A stretch of 64,000 bases of DNA from the NCBI GenBank assembly GCA_905221195.1, contig CAJNCF010000001.1, forward strand, positions 186,001 through 250,000, read 5' to 3'. The translations under genes and the position numbers were made by a program. This document shows positions 53,481 through 62,759 of the stretch, piece after piece. The first letter of the stretch is position 1; the number at the start of each line of letters is the position of its first letter. Below the pieces are notes generated by a model, which was not told the origin of the DNA, did not search any database, and was given only the letters and a program-made list of their open reading frames with translations. The stretch is from a bacterium (GTDB lineage: Bacteria > Bacillota > Bacilli > Lactobacillales > Streptococcaceae).

Positions 53481-54547
53481 AAAAACTCTATTCATTTTTA
53501 GCAGGAATTGCTGCGATTATCCTGGTCTTGTGGGGAATTGCGACGCATCTAGATAGTAAAATCAATAGCCGAGATAGTCAAAAACTGGTCATCTACAACT
53601 GGGGGGACTATATCGATCCAGAACTCTTGGAGCAATTCACAGAAGAAACAGGCATCCAAGTCCAGTATGAGACCTTTGACTCCAACGAAGCCATGTATAC
53701 CAAGATCAAGCAGGGTGGAACGACCTACGACATTGCCATCCCTAGTGAGTACATGATTAACAAGATGAAGGACGAAGACCTTTTGGTACCGCTTGACTAT
53801 TCAAAACTTGAAGGTCTTGAAAATATCGGACCAGAGTTTCTCAACCAGTCCTTTGACCCAGGCAATAAATTCTCCATCCCTTACTTTTGGGGAACCTTGG
53901 GAATTGTCTACAATGAAACCATGGTAGATGAAGCACCTGAGCATTGGGATGATCTTTGGAAGCCAGAGTATAAGAACTCTATCATGCTCTTTGATGGGGC
54001 GCGTGAGGTATTGGGGCTAGGGCTTAACTCATTGGGCTACAGCCTCAACTCTAAAAATCCACAGCAGTTGGAAGAGACAGTGGATAAGCTCTACAAGTTG
54101 ACTCCAAATATCAAGGCTATTGTGGCGGATGAGATGAAGGGTTACATGATTCAGAACAACGCTGCTATCGGCGTGACCTTCTCTGGTGAAGCCAGCCAAA
54201 TGCTAGAAAAAAATGAAAATCTACGATATGTGGTACCGACAGAGGCCAGCAACCTTTGGTTTGACAATATGGTCATTCCCAAAACAGTCAAAAACCAAGA
54301 CGCAGCCTATGCCTTTATCAACTTTATGTTGAAACCCGAAAATGCTCTTAAAAATGCAGAGTATATCGGTTATTCAACTCCAAACCTACCAGCCAAGGAA
54401 ATGCTCCCAGAGGAGAAAAAAGAAGATAAAGCCTTCTATCCAGATGCTGAAACCATGAAACACCTAGAAGTTTATGAAAAATTTGACCATAAATGGACAG
54501 GAAAATATAGCGACCTCTTCCTACAGTTTAAAATGTATCGGAAGTAG
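53477..54547 (+). CDS. potD: Spermidine/putrescine-binding protein PotD
   Basis: A 356-residue extracellular polyamine-binding protein. The N-terminal hydrophobic segment (about 6-26) is a signal or anchor without a lipobox cysteine, unlike the PstS-type lipoproteins nearby, so it is either released or held by an uncleaved helix. Polyamine-binding motifs: VIYNWGDYIDPELL, YDIAIPSEYMI, PYFWGTLGIVYN. GGAGG precedes ATG 53477. Last gene of the operon, with a terminator behind it. Confidence 0.95.
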   Translation: MKKLYSFLAGIAAIILVLWGIATHLDSKINSRDSQKLVIYNWGDYIDPELLEQFTEETGIQVQYETFDSNEAMYTKIKQGGTTYDIAIPSEYMINKMKDEDLLVPLDYSKLEGLENIGPEFLNQSFDPGNKFSIPYFWGTLGIVYNETMVDEAPEHWDDLWKPEYKNSIMLFDGAREVLGLGLNSLGYSLNSKNPQQLEETVDKLYKLTPNIKAIVADEMKGYMIQNNAAIGVTFSGEASQMLEKNENLRYVVPTEASNLWFDNMVIPKTVKNQDAAYAFINFMLKPENALKNAEYIGYSTPNLPAKEMLPEEKKEDKAFYPDAETMKHLEVYEKFDHKWTGKYSDLFLQFKMYRK

Positions 54548-54561
54548 GAGTTAAACGGATG

Positions 54562-54592
54562 AAAACGAATCAGTTAAGCTGGTTCGTTTTTT
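54562..54592 (+). terminator. potABCD terminator
   Basis: AAAACGAATCAG (54562-54573), loop TTAAG, CTGGTTCGTTTT (54579-54590), then TT. Confidence 0.88.
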
Positions 54593-54666
54593 GAATCAGA
54601 TGGAAGTGTCAGTATGAAATTGAAAAATTCGATTCTTAATAAACTTTTGAAAAAATATTTAAGCTC

Positions 54667-54695
54667 TTGACCGTTATTAAGACCTTCTGTATAAT
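54667..54695 (+). promoter_or_regulatory. Promoter of the GIY-YIG/PASTA pair
   Basis: TTGACC (54667-54672), a 17-bp spacer, TATAAT (54690-54695). Confidence 0.85.
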
Positions 54696-54712
54696 GATAT
54701 AGGAGAGGGATT

Positions 54713-54736
54713 ATGCAAAATTCTCCATATAAATAA
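54713..54736 (+). CDS. Possible 7-codon leader peptide
   Basis: ATG 54713, directly behind AGGAGAGGGA, reads MQNSPYK and stops at TAA 54734-54736. Its ribosome site is stronger than that of the GIY-YIG gene 15 nt further on (AGAGAAA). It could be an upstream minigene, or the ribosome site could be a remnant. Confidence 0.35.
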   Translation: MQNSPYK

Positions 54737-54750
54737 AAGAGAAATACAAT

Positions 54751-55656
54751 ATGAACGAAAAGATATATTTGAAAGATATTTTTAGATTTAATGAGTTATT
54801 GTCACAATCGGAGTATAAAGGGTATCGTATTAAGTTACGATTTAACAAGAATTGGGATGATTATAGTTTTGTTGATGATTATATCAGTGGCTCTGAAGAT
54901 TTTTTGCCATGGATTTTAAGTAATGGTTCAGATAAAAAAAGTCGAAATCGTAGAAATGAAATTCAGTTTCAATTTATAGAAGTAGAGTATCATAAATGGC
55001 TTTTTGTTGGTGCTTATCTTATAAAAGAAACGAATAGTCAGATAAAGCAAGTGACCTATGGGAACCATCATGTTAAGTTCGCTTTAGCTGAACGATTAAA
55101 AGAGTATGATAAGTTTATAGAAAAAGTTTTGGTTAATCATACTAATACAGGTCAATCATGGTTTTATGTTAATCCTAAAATAATTGAATCAGTTGTAGTA
55201 GAATCTGTAAACAGTATTTCCTATTTTAATCAAACGTCTCATTTTCCAGGTTATGAAAATATCTCATTTTCTTATCAAGAATTAAAGAAAAATTGGTCAA
55301 ATAGTTCTTGGAGACAATATCTATCAGCTGTTTATGGTGTTTATGTTATTACTGATGCTAAGACAGGAAAGCTCTATGTCGGTTCTGCTTATGGAGATAA
55401 TGGAGTTTATGGAAGATGGTCTACATACTTAAGTGAAGGCTATGATAAATCCGAAATGGAAGAAAATCGTTATCCAAATAAAAGATTATGTGAAATAGTC
55501 GAAAAATATGGAATCAGTTATATTAAAAAGTATTTTCAATATAGTTTATTAGAGATTTTTCCAAAGAATGAAGTTGGAAAACAAAAGGCACTTCAACGTG
55601 AACGATATTGGAAGAAAGTATTAAAATCTAAAGAACATGGTTATAATGCAAATTAG
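54751..55656 (+). CDS. GIY-YIG nuclease-domain protein
   Basis: A 301-residue cytoplasmic protein. The C-terminal half holds a GIY-YIG domain: [19 protein letters not shown] (about residues 195-213), then an Arg in VYGRWSTYL, a Glu in [10 protein letters not shown] and an Asn near the end (GYNAN), all typical positions for this endonuclease fold. The first ~190 residues ([20 protein letters not shown] ...) form an unrecognised domain that may bind the target. Low G+C and AT-rich codons mark it as accessory. The next gene follows after 8 nt. It could be a restriction or anti-mobile-element nuclease, or a homing-type enzyme; the choice is open. Confidence 0.8.
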   Translation: MNEKIYLKDIFRFNELLSQSEYKGYRIKLRFNKNWDDYSFVDDYISGSEDFLPWILSNGSDKKSRNRRNEIQFQFIEVEYHKWLFVGAYLIKETNSQIKQVTYGNHHVKFALAERLKEYDKFIEKVLVNHTNTGQSWFYVNPKIIESVVVESVNSISYFNQTSHFPGYENISFSYQELKKNWSNSSWRQYLSAVYGVYVITDAKTGKLYVGSAYGDNGVYGRWSTYLSEGYDKSEMEENRYPNKRLCEIVEKYGISYIKKYFQYSLLEIFPKNEVGKQKALQRERYWKKVLKSKEHGYNAN

Positions 55657-55664
55657 GAGAGGCT

Positions 55665-56867
55665 ATGAATAATTTGAATGATTGGGAAAAAGCTCGTCGA
55701 GAAGAAGAATTGAATCAAGAGCTAAAAAGACAGAATAACTTGTTGGAACAGCAGAGATGGGAACAGCAGTTTTCTAATCAAAAGCAACAGGCAGCACTAG
55801 ATGAACAAAATCGTCTTGCTCTAGAACAACAAGAAATATTAAAAGAGAGAAATGAGTTAGAACGTCAGAGGCAATGGGATGAGGAATCTCGACATCAAAG
55901 AGAGTTAGAATTACGTGTTGAGCAACAATATAAAGATAATATATTTGATTTAAAAAAACTGTGGGCCAAAGCTGAATCAGAAAATGAGAGAGGGAGAATT
56001 CAGATACTCTTAGCAGAAGCAGAAGCTGACTGGAATGAGTATTTGCTGGAGAAAGAGAGAGAATCAGAAAGAAAGCGATTGGCTACAGAGCAATTTCAAA
56101 TAAAACAACAGGAAGAAAGAGAACAGAATGAATTATTAGAGCGTCGTAGACAGAAAATCAATAGAATAAAGTGGTTTTTAGGAATAGCGATAAGCTTACT
56201 TTTATTAGTGATGATTGGAACTTTTTTAATAGGTATGAGTAAGTCTAAATCATCTCATAACAGTATCAAGCAATCAACTCAATCATCTAATTCAGCAACC
56301 TCCACAAGTTCTACAAATCAAGCTTCTCTTGGTGGAAATAAATCTAAAGATAAACAAACTTCATCAACAAGTTCTGCTTCTTCTAGACCACAGGCTACAA
56401 AAGTATATATTGGAAACCTCATTGGTTTAAGTAAATCTGATGCTATATCAGAATTGAAGAGTAGAAAAATTGCCGAGAATCATATAAAAGTTGAGGAAGA
56501 AGAAAGTGATGAATATTCTCCTGGTACAATTTTACGTCAGAGTTTGTCGGAGGGAACTTTATATGATTTGAATGATTCATCAGATATTATTTTAACTGTT
56601 GCAAAAGAACGAACTAGCGCTACAATGCCAAATTATGCAGGTTCAAGTTTAGAGTTTACAAAAAATAATTTAAAACAGATTGTTGGTGTAAAAGAAGCTA
56701 ATATTGAAATAGTAGAAGTTTCTAGTGCGCCTGAGGGGACTTCTGAAGGAAGCGTAGTTGATCAAATTCCCAAACCAGACGAGAAGTTTGATTTGAAACG
56801 TACACGAGTTAAAATTTCAATTTATAAGCCTAAAACTCATCAAACATCACAAAGTAGATCTAGATAA
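55665..56867 (+). CDS. Coiled-coil, single-pass membrane protein with PASTA-like repeats
   Basis: A 400-residue protein. Residues 1-165 are almost entirely charged coiled coil rich in Glu, Gln and Arg. A basic stop ([11 protein letters not shown]) precedes one membrane helix (about 172-192). Then come a Ser/Thr-rich linker (about 195-245) and two PASTA-like domains (about 246-312, 318-388; [42 protein letters not shown]). The topology would be inside coiled coil, outside PASTA, like StkP but without a kinase. PASTA domains bind peptidoglycan fragments. AGGAGAGG precedes the ATG. It is co-transcribed with the GIY-YIG gene. I do not recognise a named family. Confidence 0.75.
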   Translation: MNNLNDWEKARREEELNQELKRQNNLLEQQRWEQQFSNQKQQAALDEQNRLALEQQEILKERNELERQRQWDEESRHQRELELRVEQQYKDNIFDLKKLWAKAESENERGRIQILLAEAEADWNEYLLEKERESERKRLATEQFQIKQQEEREQNELLERRRQKINRIKWFLGIAISLLLLVMIGTFLIGMSKSKSSHNSIKQSTQSSNSATSTSSTNQASLGGNKSKDKQTSSTSSASSRPQATKVYIGNLIGLSKSDAISELKSRKIAENHIKVEEEESDEYSPGTILRQSLSEGTLYDLNDSSDIILTVAKERTSATMPNYAGSSLEFTKNNLKQIVGVKEANIEIVEVSSAPEGTSEGSVVDQIPKPDEKFDLKRTRVKISIYKPKTHQTSQSRSR

Positions 56868-56933
56868 ATTGAGAGGTTAATTTATAAAGCTAACTTATGG
56901 CTAACACATGCTGATTGTTAGAATGATTTCCAG

Positions 56934-56962
56934 TTGACGAAGAACCCAAAAAACGTTATAAT
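56934..56962 (+). promoter_or_regulatory. Promoter of the alaS T-box operon
   Basis: TTGACG (56934-56939), a 17-bp spacer, TATAAT (56957-56962). Confidence 0.85.
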
Positions 56963-56966
56963 AAGA

Positions 56967-57144
56967 AAGTTGAGAATTGATTTTCACTTGTCTTAGTCCA
57001 GAGAAATGGCGGTGCTGCGAGCCATCTAAGCTAGAAAATCATGCTACTCAATTTAACAATTGCATAAGAATAAGAGAATGACAAGTTCATTGAATGAAGG
57101 TGGTACCGCGGTTTTTCGCCCTTCGTGATATGAGCTTGTCTTTT
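56967..57144 (+). promoter_or_regulatory. T-box leader, alanine-specific
   Basis: Stem I is closed by GTTGAG near 56968 and CTCAAT near 57047. The specifier codon GCT at 57043-57045 lies on the 3' side of its loop and reads alanine. The T-box sequence AAGGTGGTACCGCG is at 57097-57110, with TGGT to pair with the acceptor end of uncharged tRNA-Ala. The terminator is GACAAGTTCAT (57080-57090) with ATGAGCTTGTC (57130-57140) and a T run. Uncharged tRNA-Ala would favour read-through into the two downstream genes. Confidence 0.92.
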
Positions 57145-57161
57145 GGTTTTTGGAGGTGTTG

Positions 57162-57647
57162 ATGAAAACATTTCTTGTCAAACAAAAGTTTCGTCTTGGA
57201 GGCGAACGCTTCGCTATCAAGGATGACAGGGGAGAAATCGCCTATCAGGTGGAGGGATCATTTTTTAAGATTCCCAAAACCTTTACCATCTATGATGATA
57301 ATGGTGAACAGGTCAGTGAGATTAGTAAGGAGATTTGGACTCTACTTCCTCGTTTCGAGATTCAGCTACGGGACGGTTCAAATTTTGTCATTCGTAAGAA
57401 GTTGACCTTCTGGCGAGATAAGTATGAGTTTGATAATCTGGGGCTTCGTATCGAGGGCAATATCTGGGATTTGGATTTCAAATTGCTGGATGATCGCGAT
57501 CAGCTGATTGCGGAAATTAAGAAGGAACTCTTCCATCTGACCTCTACCTATAGCGTAACAGTTCTGGAGGACGCTTATGCAGATCTAGTCATTTCCCTCT
57601 GTGTCGCCATTGACTATGTGGAGATGCTGGAAAGCCAATCACATTAA
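57162..57647 (+). CDS. LURP-one/Tubby-like family protein
   Basis: A 161-residue beta-rich protein (MKTFLVKQKFRLGGERFAIKD ... GSFFKIPKTFTIYD ... KKLTFWRDKYEF) matching the LURP-one-related (YxjI-like) family, a Tubby-C-like barrel that may bind phospholipid. I start at ATG 57162 behind GGAGG. It lies between the alanine T-box and alaS, so it should rise with alaS on alanine starvation. The function in bacteria is unknown. Confidence 0.82.
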   Translation: MKTFLVKQKFRLGGERFAIKDDRGEIAYQVEGSFFKIPKTFTIYDDNGEQVSEISKEIWTLLPRFEIQLRDGSNFVIRKKLTFWRDKYEFDNLGLRIEGNIWDLDFKLLDDRDQLIAEIKKELFHLTSTYSVTVLEDAYADLVISLCVAIDYVEMLESQSH

Positions 57648-57668
57648 ACAAGTAAATAAGGAGACAAT

Positions 57669-60287
57669 ATGAAACAACTATCTAGTGCACAAGTACGCCA
57701 AATGTGGCTTGATTTCTGGGCAACCAAAGGTCACTCTGTAGAACCATCAGTAAGTTTGGTTCCTGTAAATGATCCAACGCTTTTGTGGATCAACTCTGGG
57801 GTAGCAACTCTTAAGAAATACTTTGATGGGACCATTATCCCTGAAAATCCACGTATTACTAATGCCCAAAAAGCGATTCGTACTAACGACATCGAAAACG
57901 TAGGGAAGACTGCGCGTCACCATACCATGTTTGAAATGTTGGGGAACTTCTCTATCGGGGATTACTTCCGTGACGAAGCCATCACTTGGGCTTATGAGCT
58001 TTTGACAAGCCCTGAGTGGTTTGACTTCCCAGCTGAAAAACTTTATATGACCTACTATCCAGAAGACAAAGATTCTTACAACCGCTGGATTGAAGTGGGA
58101 GTAGATCCAAGTCATTTGATTCCAATTGAAGACAACTTCTGGGAAATCGGTGCTGGGCCTTCTGGACCAGATACTGAGATTTTCTTTGATCGTGGAGAAG
58201 CCTTTGACCCAGAAAATATCGGTCTTCGCCTCCTTGCAGAAGATATCGAAAACGACCGTTACATCGAAATCTGGAATATCGTTTTGTCACAATTTAACGC
58301 AGACCCTGCTGTTCCTCGTAGTGAGTACAAGGAATTGCCACACAAAAATATTGATACGGGCGCTGGTTTGGAGCGTTTGGTGGCGGTTATCCAAGGGGCT
58401 AAGACAAACTTTGAAACGGACCTCTTTATGCCGATTATCCGTGAAGTGGAGAAATTGTCTGGTAAGGTCTACGACCAAGATGGCGACAATATGAGCTTTA
58501 AAGTTATCGCAGACCACATCCGTTCTCTTTCATTTGCGATTGGAGATGGTGCCCTTCCAGGAAATGAAGGTCGTGGGTATGTCCTTCGTCGTCTTCTCCG
58601 TCGTGCTTCTATGCACGGTCAAAAATTGGGTATCAACGAGCCTTTCCTTTACAAACTCGTTCCAACTGTTGGAAAAATCATGGAAAGCTACTACCCAGAA
58701 GTTCTTGAAAAACGTGACTTTATTGAGAAAATCGTTAAGAGCGAAGAAGAGTCATTTGCTCGTACTCTTCACTCAGGTCAACACTTTGCCCAAGGTATCG
58801 TAGCTGATTTGAAAGAAAAAGGTCAATCTGTCATTGCTGGTTCAGATGTATTCAAACTTTATGACACTTATGGATTCCCAGTTGAATTGACAGAAGAAAT
58901 CGCTGAAGAAGCTGGCATGACTGTAGACCGTGAAGGTTTTGAAGCAGCCATGAAAGAACAGCAAGAACGCGCGCGTGCCTCAGCTGTCAAGGGTGGCTCA
59001 ATGGGTATGCAAAATGAAACCCTTCAAAATATAACAGTAGAAAGTGTCTTCAACTATAATGCTAGCCAATTGTCTTCTAAATTGGTAGCTATCGTGGCTG
59101 ACAATTCAGAAGTAGAAGCTGTGTCAGAAGGAACTGCCTCACTTATCTTTGCGGAAACGCCATTCTATGCTGAAATGGGTGGACAGGTAGCTGACCACGG
59201 ACAAATCTTGGATGAGTCAGGTAAGGTTGTGGCTACTGTGACAAATGTTCAAAAAGCACCAAACGGACAAGCTCTTCACACTGTTGAAGTCCTTGCACCG
59301 CTTGCCTTGAACCAAGAATATACCTTGGCAATCGATACAAATCGTCGTCACCGTGTCATGAAAAACCACACTGCGACTCACTTGCTTCACGCTGCCCTTC
59401 ACAATATCCTTGGAAATCACGCAACACAAGCAGGATCTCTTAACGAAGTCGAATTCCTTCGCTTTGACTTTACCCACTTCCAAGCAGTAACTGCTGAAGA
59501 ATTGCGTGCGATTGAACAGCAAGTCAACGAGAAAATCTGGGAAGCTCTTGAAGTTAAGACAGTTGAAACAGATATTGACACTGCCAAGGAAATGGGAGCG
59601 ATGGCCCTCTTTGGTGAGAAATACGGTAAAGAAGTCCGTGTTGTTACTATCGGTGACTACTCTATCGAGCTTTGTGGTGGTACCCACGTTGGCAACACTT
59701 CTGAGATTGGTCTCTTCAAGATTGTCAAAGAAGAAGGGATTGGATCAGGAACTCGCCGTATCTTGGCAGTGACTGGTAAGGAAGCCTTTGAAGCCTACCG
59801 TGAACAAGAAGACGCTCTTAAAGCTGTCGCAGCAATCTTGAAAGCACCTCAACTCAAGGAAGTTCCTCATAAGGTTGAAGGTCTTCAAGAACAACTTCGT
59901 CAATTGCAAAAAGAAAATGCTGAGTTGAAAGAAAAAGCCGCAGCTGCAGCCGCAGGCGACATCTTCAAGGATGTTAAGGAAGTCAACGGTCACCGTTACA
60001 TTGCTAGTCAAGTGTCTGTATCAGATGCAGGTGCCCTTCGTACCTTTGCAGATAACTGGAAACAAAAAGATTACTCTGACTTGCTTGTTCTAGTTGCAGC
60101 AATTGGGGACAAAGTCAATGTTCTTGTCGCAAGCAAGACAAAAGACCTTCATGCAGGAAACCTTGTCAAAGAATTGGCACCAATCGTCGATGGACGTGGT
60201 GGTGGTAAACCAGATATGGCCATGGCAGGAGGAAGTAACCAAGCTAAAATCCAAGAATTGTTGGATGCGGTAGCAGGTAAATTGTAA
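57669..60287 (+). CDS. alaS: Alanyl-tRNA synthetase
   Basis: An 872-residue class II synthetase charging tRNA-Ala. The catalytic domain shows motif 1 around [12 protein letters not shown], motif 2 with [19 protein letters not shown], and motif 3 with [15 protein letters not shown]. The editing domain has [11 protein letters not shown] and CGGTHVGNT, the zinc-binding HxxxH and CxxxH sets. The C-terminal C-Ala domain ends with [14 protein letters not shown]. It follows the LURP-one gene by 21 nt with AAGGAG and is under T-box control. Confidence 0.97.
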   Translation: MKQLSSAQVRQMWLDFWATKGHSVEPSVSLVPVNDPTLLWINSGVATLKKYFDGTIIPENPRITNAQKAIRTNDIENVGKTARHHTMFEMLGNFSIGDYFRDEAITWAYELLTSPEWFDFPAEKLYMTYYPEDKDSYNRWIEVGVDPSHLIPIEDNFWEIGAGPSGPDTEIFFDRGEAFDPENIGLRLLAEDIENDRYIEIWNIVLSQFNADPAVPRSEYKELPHKNIDTGAGLERLVAVIQGAKTNFETDLFMPIIREVEKLSGKVYDQDGDNMSFKVIADHIRSLSFAIGDGALPGNEGRGYVLRRLLRRASMHGQKLGINEPFLYKLVPTVGKIMESYYPEVLEKRDFIEKIVKSEEESFARTLHSGQHFAQGIVADLKEKGQSVIAGSDVFKLYDTYGFPVELTEEIAEEAGMTVDREGFEAAMKEQQERARASAVKGGSMGMQNETLQNITVESVFNYNASQLSSKLVAIVADNSEVEAVSEGTASLIFAETPFYAEMGGQVADHGQILDESGKVVATVTNVQKAPNGQALHTVEVLAPLALNQEYTLAIDTNRRHRVMKNHTATHLLHAALHNILGNHATQAGSLNEVEFLRFDFTHFQAVTAEELRAIEQQVNEKIWEALEVKTVETDIDTAKEMGAMALFGEKYGKEVRVVTIGDYSIELCGGTHVGNTSEIGLFKIVKEEGIGSGTRRILAVTGKEAFEAYREQEDALKAVAAILKAPQLKEVPHKVEGLQEQLRQLQKENAELKEKAAAAAAGDIFKDVKEVNGHRYIASQVSVSDAGALRTFADNWKQKDYSDLLVLVAAIGDKVNVLVASKTKDLHAGNLVKELAPIVDGRGGGKPDMAMAGGSNQAKIQELLDAVAGKL

Positions 60288-60293
60288 TCAGGT

Positions 60294-60325
60294 AAAGATC
60301 TATCCATTTGGGTAGGTCTTTTTGT
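60294..60325 (+). terminator. alaS terminator
   Basis: AAAGATCTATCC pairs with GGGTAGGTCTTT around ATTT, then TT. Confidence 0.8.
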
Positions 60326-60332
60326 GAATGCA

Positions 60333-60365
60333 AAAAAGCCAAATCCGATTGGATCTGGCTTTTTA
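60333..60365. terminator. Terminator of the amylase gene, bidirectional
   Basis: AAAAAGCCAAATCC, loop GATT, GGATCTGGCTTTTT: a long stem with A and T flanks. Confidence 0.85.
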
Positions 60366-60376
60366 AGTATGATCTA

Positions 60377-61831
60377 TTAGATTGTATTGGCTGCCCAGAC
60401 ACTTACAGATCTTTCTGAGACTGGGAATTGTCCATAACCTTCTTCATCAATTGTAACTTGATCTTGGTGGTTGCTAAGTAAGTCTACAAAGGTTTGGTTA
60501 GCCCATTCTTGGCCGACAAACATTGACTTGCTGTTTTCTTGGTCATTTGAGATCAAGACTGCGATTGGGGATTGATTTTCAGCACCTGAACGCACCCAAC
60601 CGATACAGTTTGCGTCATCAAAGTAGTCTGTTTGTTCTCCATAGGCCAAGTCTTTTCGGACGGCTAGGAGACGATCAAGAACTTCTTTGAAATCTTCTTG
60701 GGCGTATTTGCCAGAAATCCCATAGTAGTCTCCGTAAAAGACACATGGAAGCCCATCTTGGCGTAATAGAATAAGGGCATAGGCTGCTGGTTTGAACCAT
60801 TCTTCAACTGTAGACTCAAGGGCCTGTCCTCGTTGGGTATCATGATTGTCAACAAAAGTCACAGCCTTGTCGGGTTTGAGTTCAACCAAGCTATCTGTGA
60901 AAATGTTACGAAGGTCGTAGTTTGCTCCAGCTTGACTGGCTTCAAAGAGATTCTGGTGGAGACGAACATCGACAAGGTCGAAGCGTTCTTCAGTTTTTTC
61001 AAGATAGTCTAGATTGGCGTCCTTGTCTGGGTTCCAAAATTCACCAAAAACATAGAAATCCTCACCATATTTTTCCTTCATATCGCGGATGAAATTACGC
61101 ATAAAGAAGGAGTCAATGTGTTTGACGGCATCCAAGCGGAAACCAGCTACACCAGTCGTTTCCATGAACCAGTCAGCCCAGTCATAGATATTTTGGATGA
61201 CTTCAGGATGTTTAAAGTCTAGGTCGGCATACATGAGATAGTCGTAGTTTCCGTTTTCATTATCGACTAATTCCTCATTTGCCCAGCCCTTGTTGTCTCC
61301 TTGAATCAGATAAATCCCAGACTTACGGCGTTTGGCATCATAGTCTGTACCTGTGAAGTGGTACCAGTGCCAGTGGAAGTCATTGTAGGTATCTTGGCGA
61401 CCATCAAAGGTAAAGCTGGTCCAGCCATTGATGGTGAAGGGTTCTCCAAGTTCAACCGTACGGTCTACTGGATCAACTTCGATAACCTGAAAGGCTTCCC
61501 TGTGATCGGCTGCAGCCTTGTGATTGAGAACCACATCGGCCATAGGTTGAATTCCCTGAGCTTTTAGGGCTTGAATGGCTTGAAGATAGTCTTCTTTGAA
61601 ACCATACTTGGTGCGGACAGTCCCTTTTTGGTTAAACTCTCCAAGGTCAAATAAGTCATAGACCCCATAGCCTACATCTTTTTCGTTGGTGGCCTTGAAG
61701 GCTGGTGGCATCCAGACGTGACTAATTCCCAGATCAGCTAGGTGTGGAGCATCTTCAGCCAGACGTGTCCAGTGCTGACCGTCGTGGGGCAGATACCATT
61801 CAAAGTATTGCATGAGTGTTTGATTTTGCAT
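60377..61831 (-). CDS. amyA: Cytoplasmic alpha-amylase (GH13)
   Basis: A 484-residue glycoside hydrolase without a signal peptide, so it acts on internal alpha-glucans or imported maltodextrins. The four GH13 regions are present: DVVLNHK, GFRLDAVKHI (nucleophile Asp), FGEFW (acid/base Glu) and FVDNHDTQRG (transition-state Asp). The N-terminus MQNQTLMQYFEWYLPHDG is typical of the bacterial liquefying, subfamily 5-like group. AGAGGAAAC precedes ATG 61831. The promoter carries a MalR/CcpA-like palindrome, fitting maltodextrin induction or glucose repression. Confidence 0.95.
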   Translation of the reverse strand: MQNQTLMQYFEWYLPHDGQHWTRLAEDAPHLADLGISHVWMPPAFKATNEKDVGYGVYDLFDLGEFNQKGTVRTKYGFKEDYLQAIQALKAQGIQPMADVVLNHKAAADHREAFQVIEVDPVDRTVELGEPFTINGWTSFTFDGRQDTYNDFHWHWYHFTGTDYDAKRRKSGIYLIQGDNKGWANEELVDNENGNYDYLMYADLDFKHPEVIQNIYDWADWFMETTGVAGFRLDAVKHIDSFFMRNFIRDMKEKYGEDFYVFGEFWNPDKDANLDYLEKTEERFDLVDVRLHQNLFEASQAGANYDLRNIFTDSLVELKPDKAVTFVDNHDTQRGQALESTVEEWFKPAAYALILLRQDGLPCVFYGDYYGISGKYAQEDFKEVLDRLLAVRKDLAYGEQTDYFDDANCIGWVRSGAENQSPIAVLISNDQENSKSMFVGQEWANQTFVDLLSNHQDQVTIDEEGYGQFPVSERSVSVWAANTI

Positions 61832-61864
61832 GATGTTTCCTCTTACTTGTCAATCTTGTTCTTT

Positions 61865-61901
61865 ATTCTATCATAAAGTATCTCTCAGAGCAAACGTTTG
61901 C
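61865..61901 (-). promoter_or_regulatory. Amylase promoter with MalR/CcpA-type operator
   Basis: Minus strand: TTGCTC (complement of 61888-61893), a 17-bp spacer, TAGAAT (complement of 61865-61870). The perfect palindrome GCAAACGTTTGC at 61890-61901 covers the -35 box. It matches the core of the pneumococcal MalR operator as I recall it (CGCAAACGTTTGCG) and is also cre-like. Confidence 0.75.
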
Positions 61902-61969
61902 GTAATGCTAAATAATAAGTTTTTGACTATTTTATATAAAGTGTTGATTTTTTTGTATCAAAGTGCTAG

Positions 61970-61975
61970 TATAAT
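61970..61975 (+). promoter_or_regulatory. -10 box of the downstream ABC exporter
   Basis: TATAAT at 61970-61975; the best -35 candidate (TTGATT, 61944-61949) is 20 bp away, so the promoter looks weak. The 35-nt leader ends in AGGAG. Confidence 0.5.
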
Positions 61976-62009
61976 GGTATATAACACAGATAAAGATAGG
62001 AGTTGTCCC

Positions 62010-62759
62010 ATGATTGAATTTCAAAATGTTAGTAAGTTGTATGGTGATAAAGAGGCTTTGAGCAATCTCAATTTGCAGATTGAAAATGGTGAAATTATGG
62101 GCTTGATTGGCCATAATGGGGCTGGAAAATCGACCACCATAAAATCTCTAGTCAGTATTATTTCACCCACTGATGGTCGGATTTTGGTAGATGGATTGGA
62201 TTTATCGGAAAATCGCTTGGCGATCAAACGAAAGATTGGCTACGTAGCAGACTCGCCTGACTTATTCTTGCGCTTAACGGCTAATGAATTTTGGGAATTG
62301 GTTGCTTCGTCCTATGATATGACTAGCTCTGACTTGGAGGCTAGTCTAGCTAGGCTATTGAACGTTTTTGATTTTGCTGAAAACCGCTATCAGGTTATTG
62401 AAACCTTTTCTCACGGAATGCGTCAGAAAGTCTTTGTCATTGGGGCACTCTTGTCTGATCCTGATATTTGGGTTTTGGACGAACCCTTGACTGGTTTGGA
62501 TCCCCAGGCTGCCTTTGATTTGAAGCAGATGATGAAGGAACATGCACAAAAAGGCAAGACGGTCTTATTTTCAACCCATGTCCTAGAGGTGGCAGAGCAA
62601 GTCTGTGATCGGATTGCTATTTTGAAAAAGGGGCATTTGATTTATTGTGGTAGCGTAGAGGACTTGAGAAAAGACCACCCAGACCAGTCTTTGGAAAGTA
62701 TCTACCTTAGCCTTGCTGGTAGAAAAGAGGAGGTTTCAGATGCGTCTCAAGGTCATTAA
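62010..62759 (+). CDS. ABC-2 type exporter, ATP-binding protein
   Basis: A 249-residue ATPase. Walker A GHNGAGKST, signature FSHGMRQKVF (Ser-His-Gly in place of Ser-Gly-Gly), Walker B IWVLDEPLTGLD, switch His in FSTHVLEVAEQ. ATG 62010 follows AGGAG; the earlier in-frame start at 61830 lies across the divergent amylase promoter and is wrong. It overlaps the permease gene by 20 nt. The substrate is unknown. Confidence 0.92.
   Translation: MIEFQNVSKLYGDKEALSNLNLQIENGEIMGLIGHNGAGKSTTIKSLVSIISPTDGRILVDGLDLSENRLAIKRKIGYVADSPDLFLRLTANEFWELVASSYDMTSSDLEASLARLLNVFDFAENRYQVIETFSHGMRQKVFVIGALLSDPDIWVLDEPLTGLDPQAAFDLKQMMKEHAQKGKTVLFSTHVLEVAEQVCDRIAILKKGHLIYCGSVEDLRKDHPDQSLESIYLSLAGRKEEVSDASQGH

Noticed and set aside
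59217..59687. A 156-codon minus-strand open frame inside alaS
   Set aside because: It overlaps the conserved editing domain of alaS; codon bias of the highly expressed gene explains the absence of stops.
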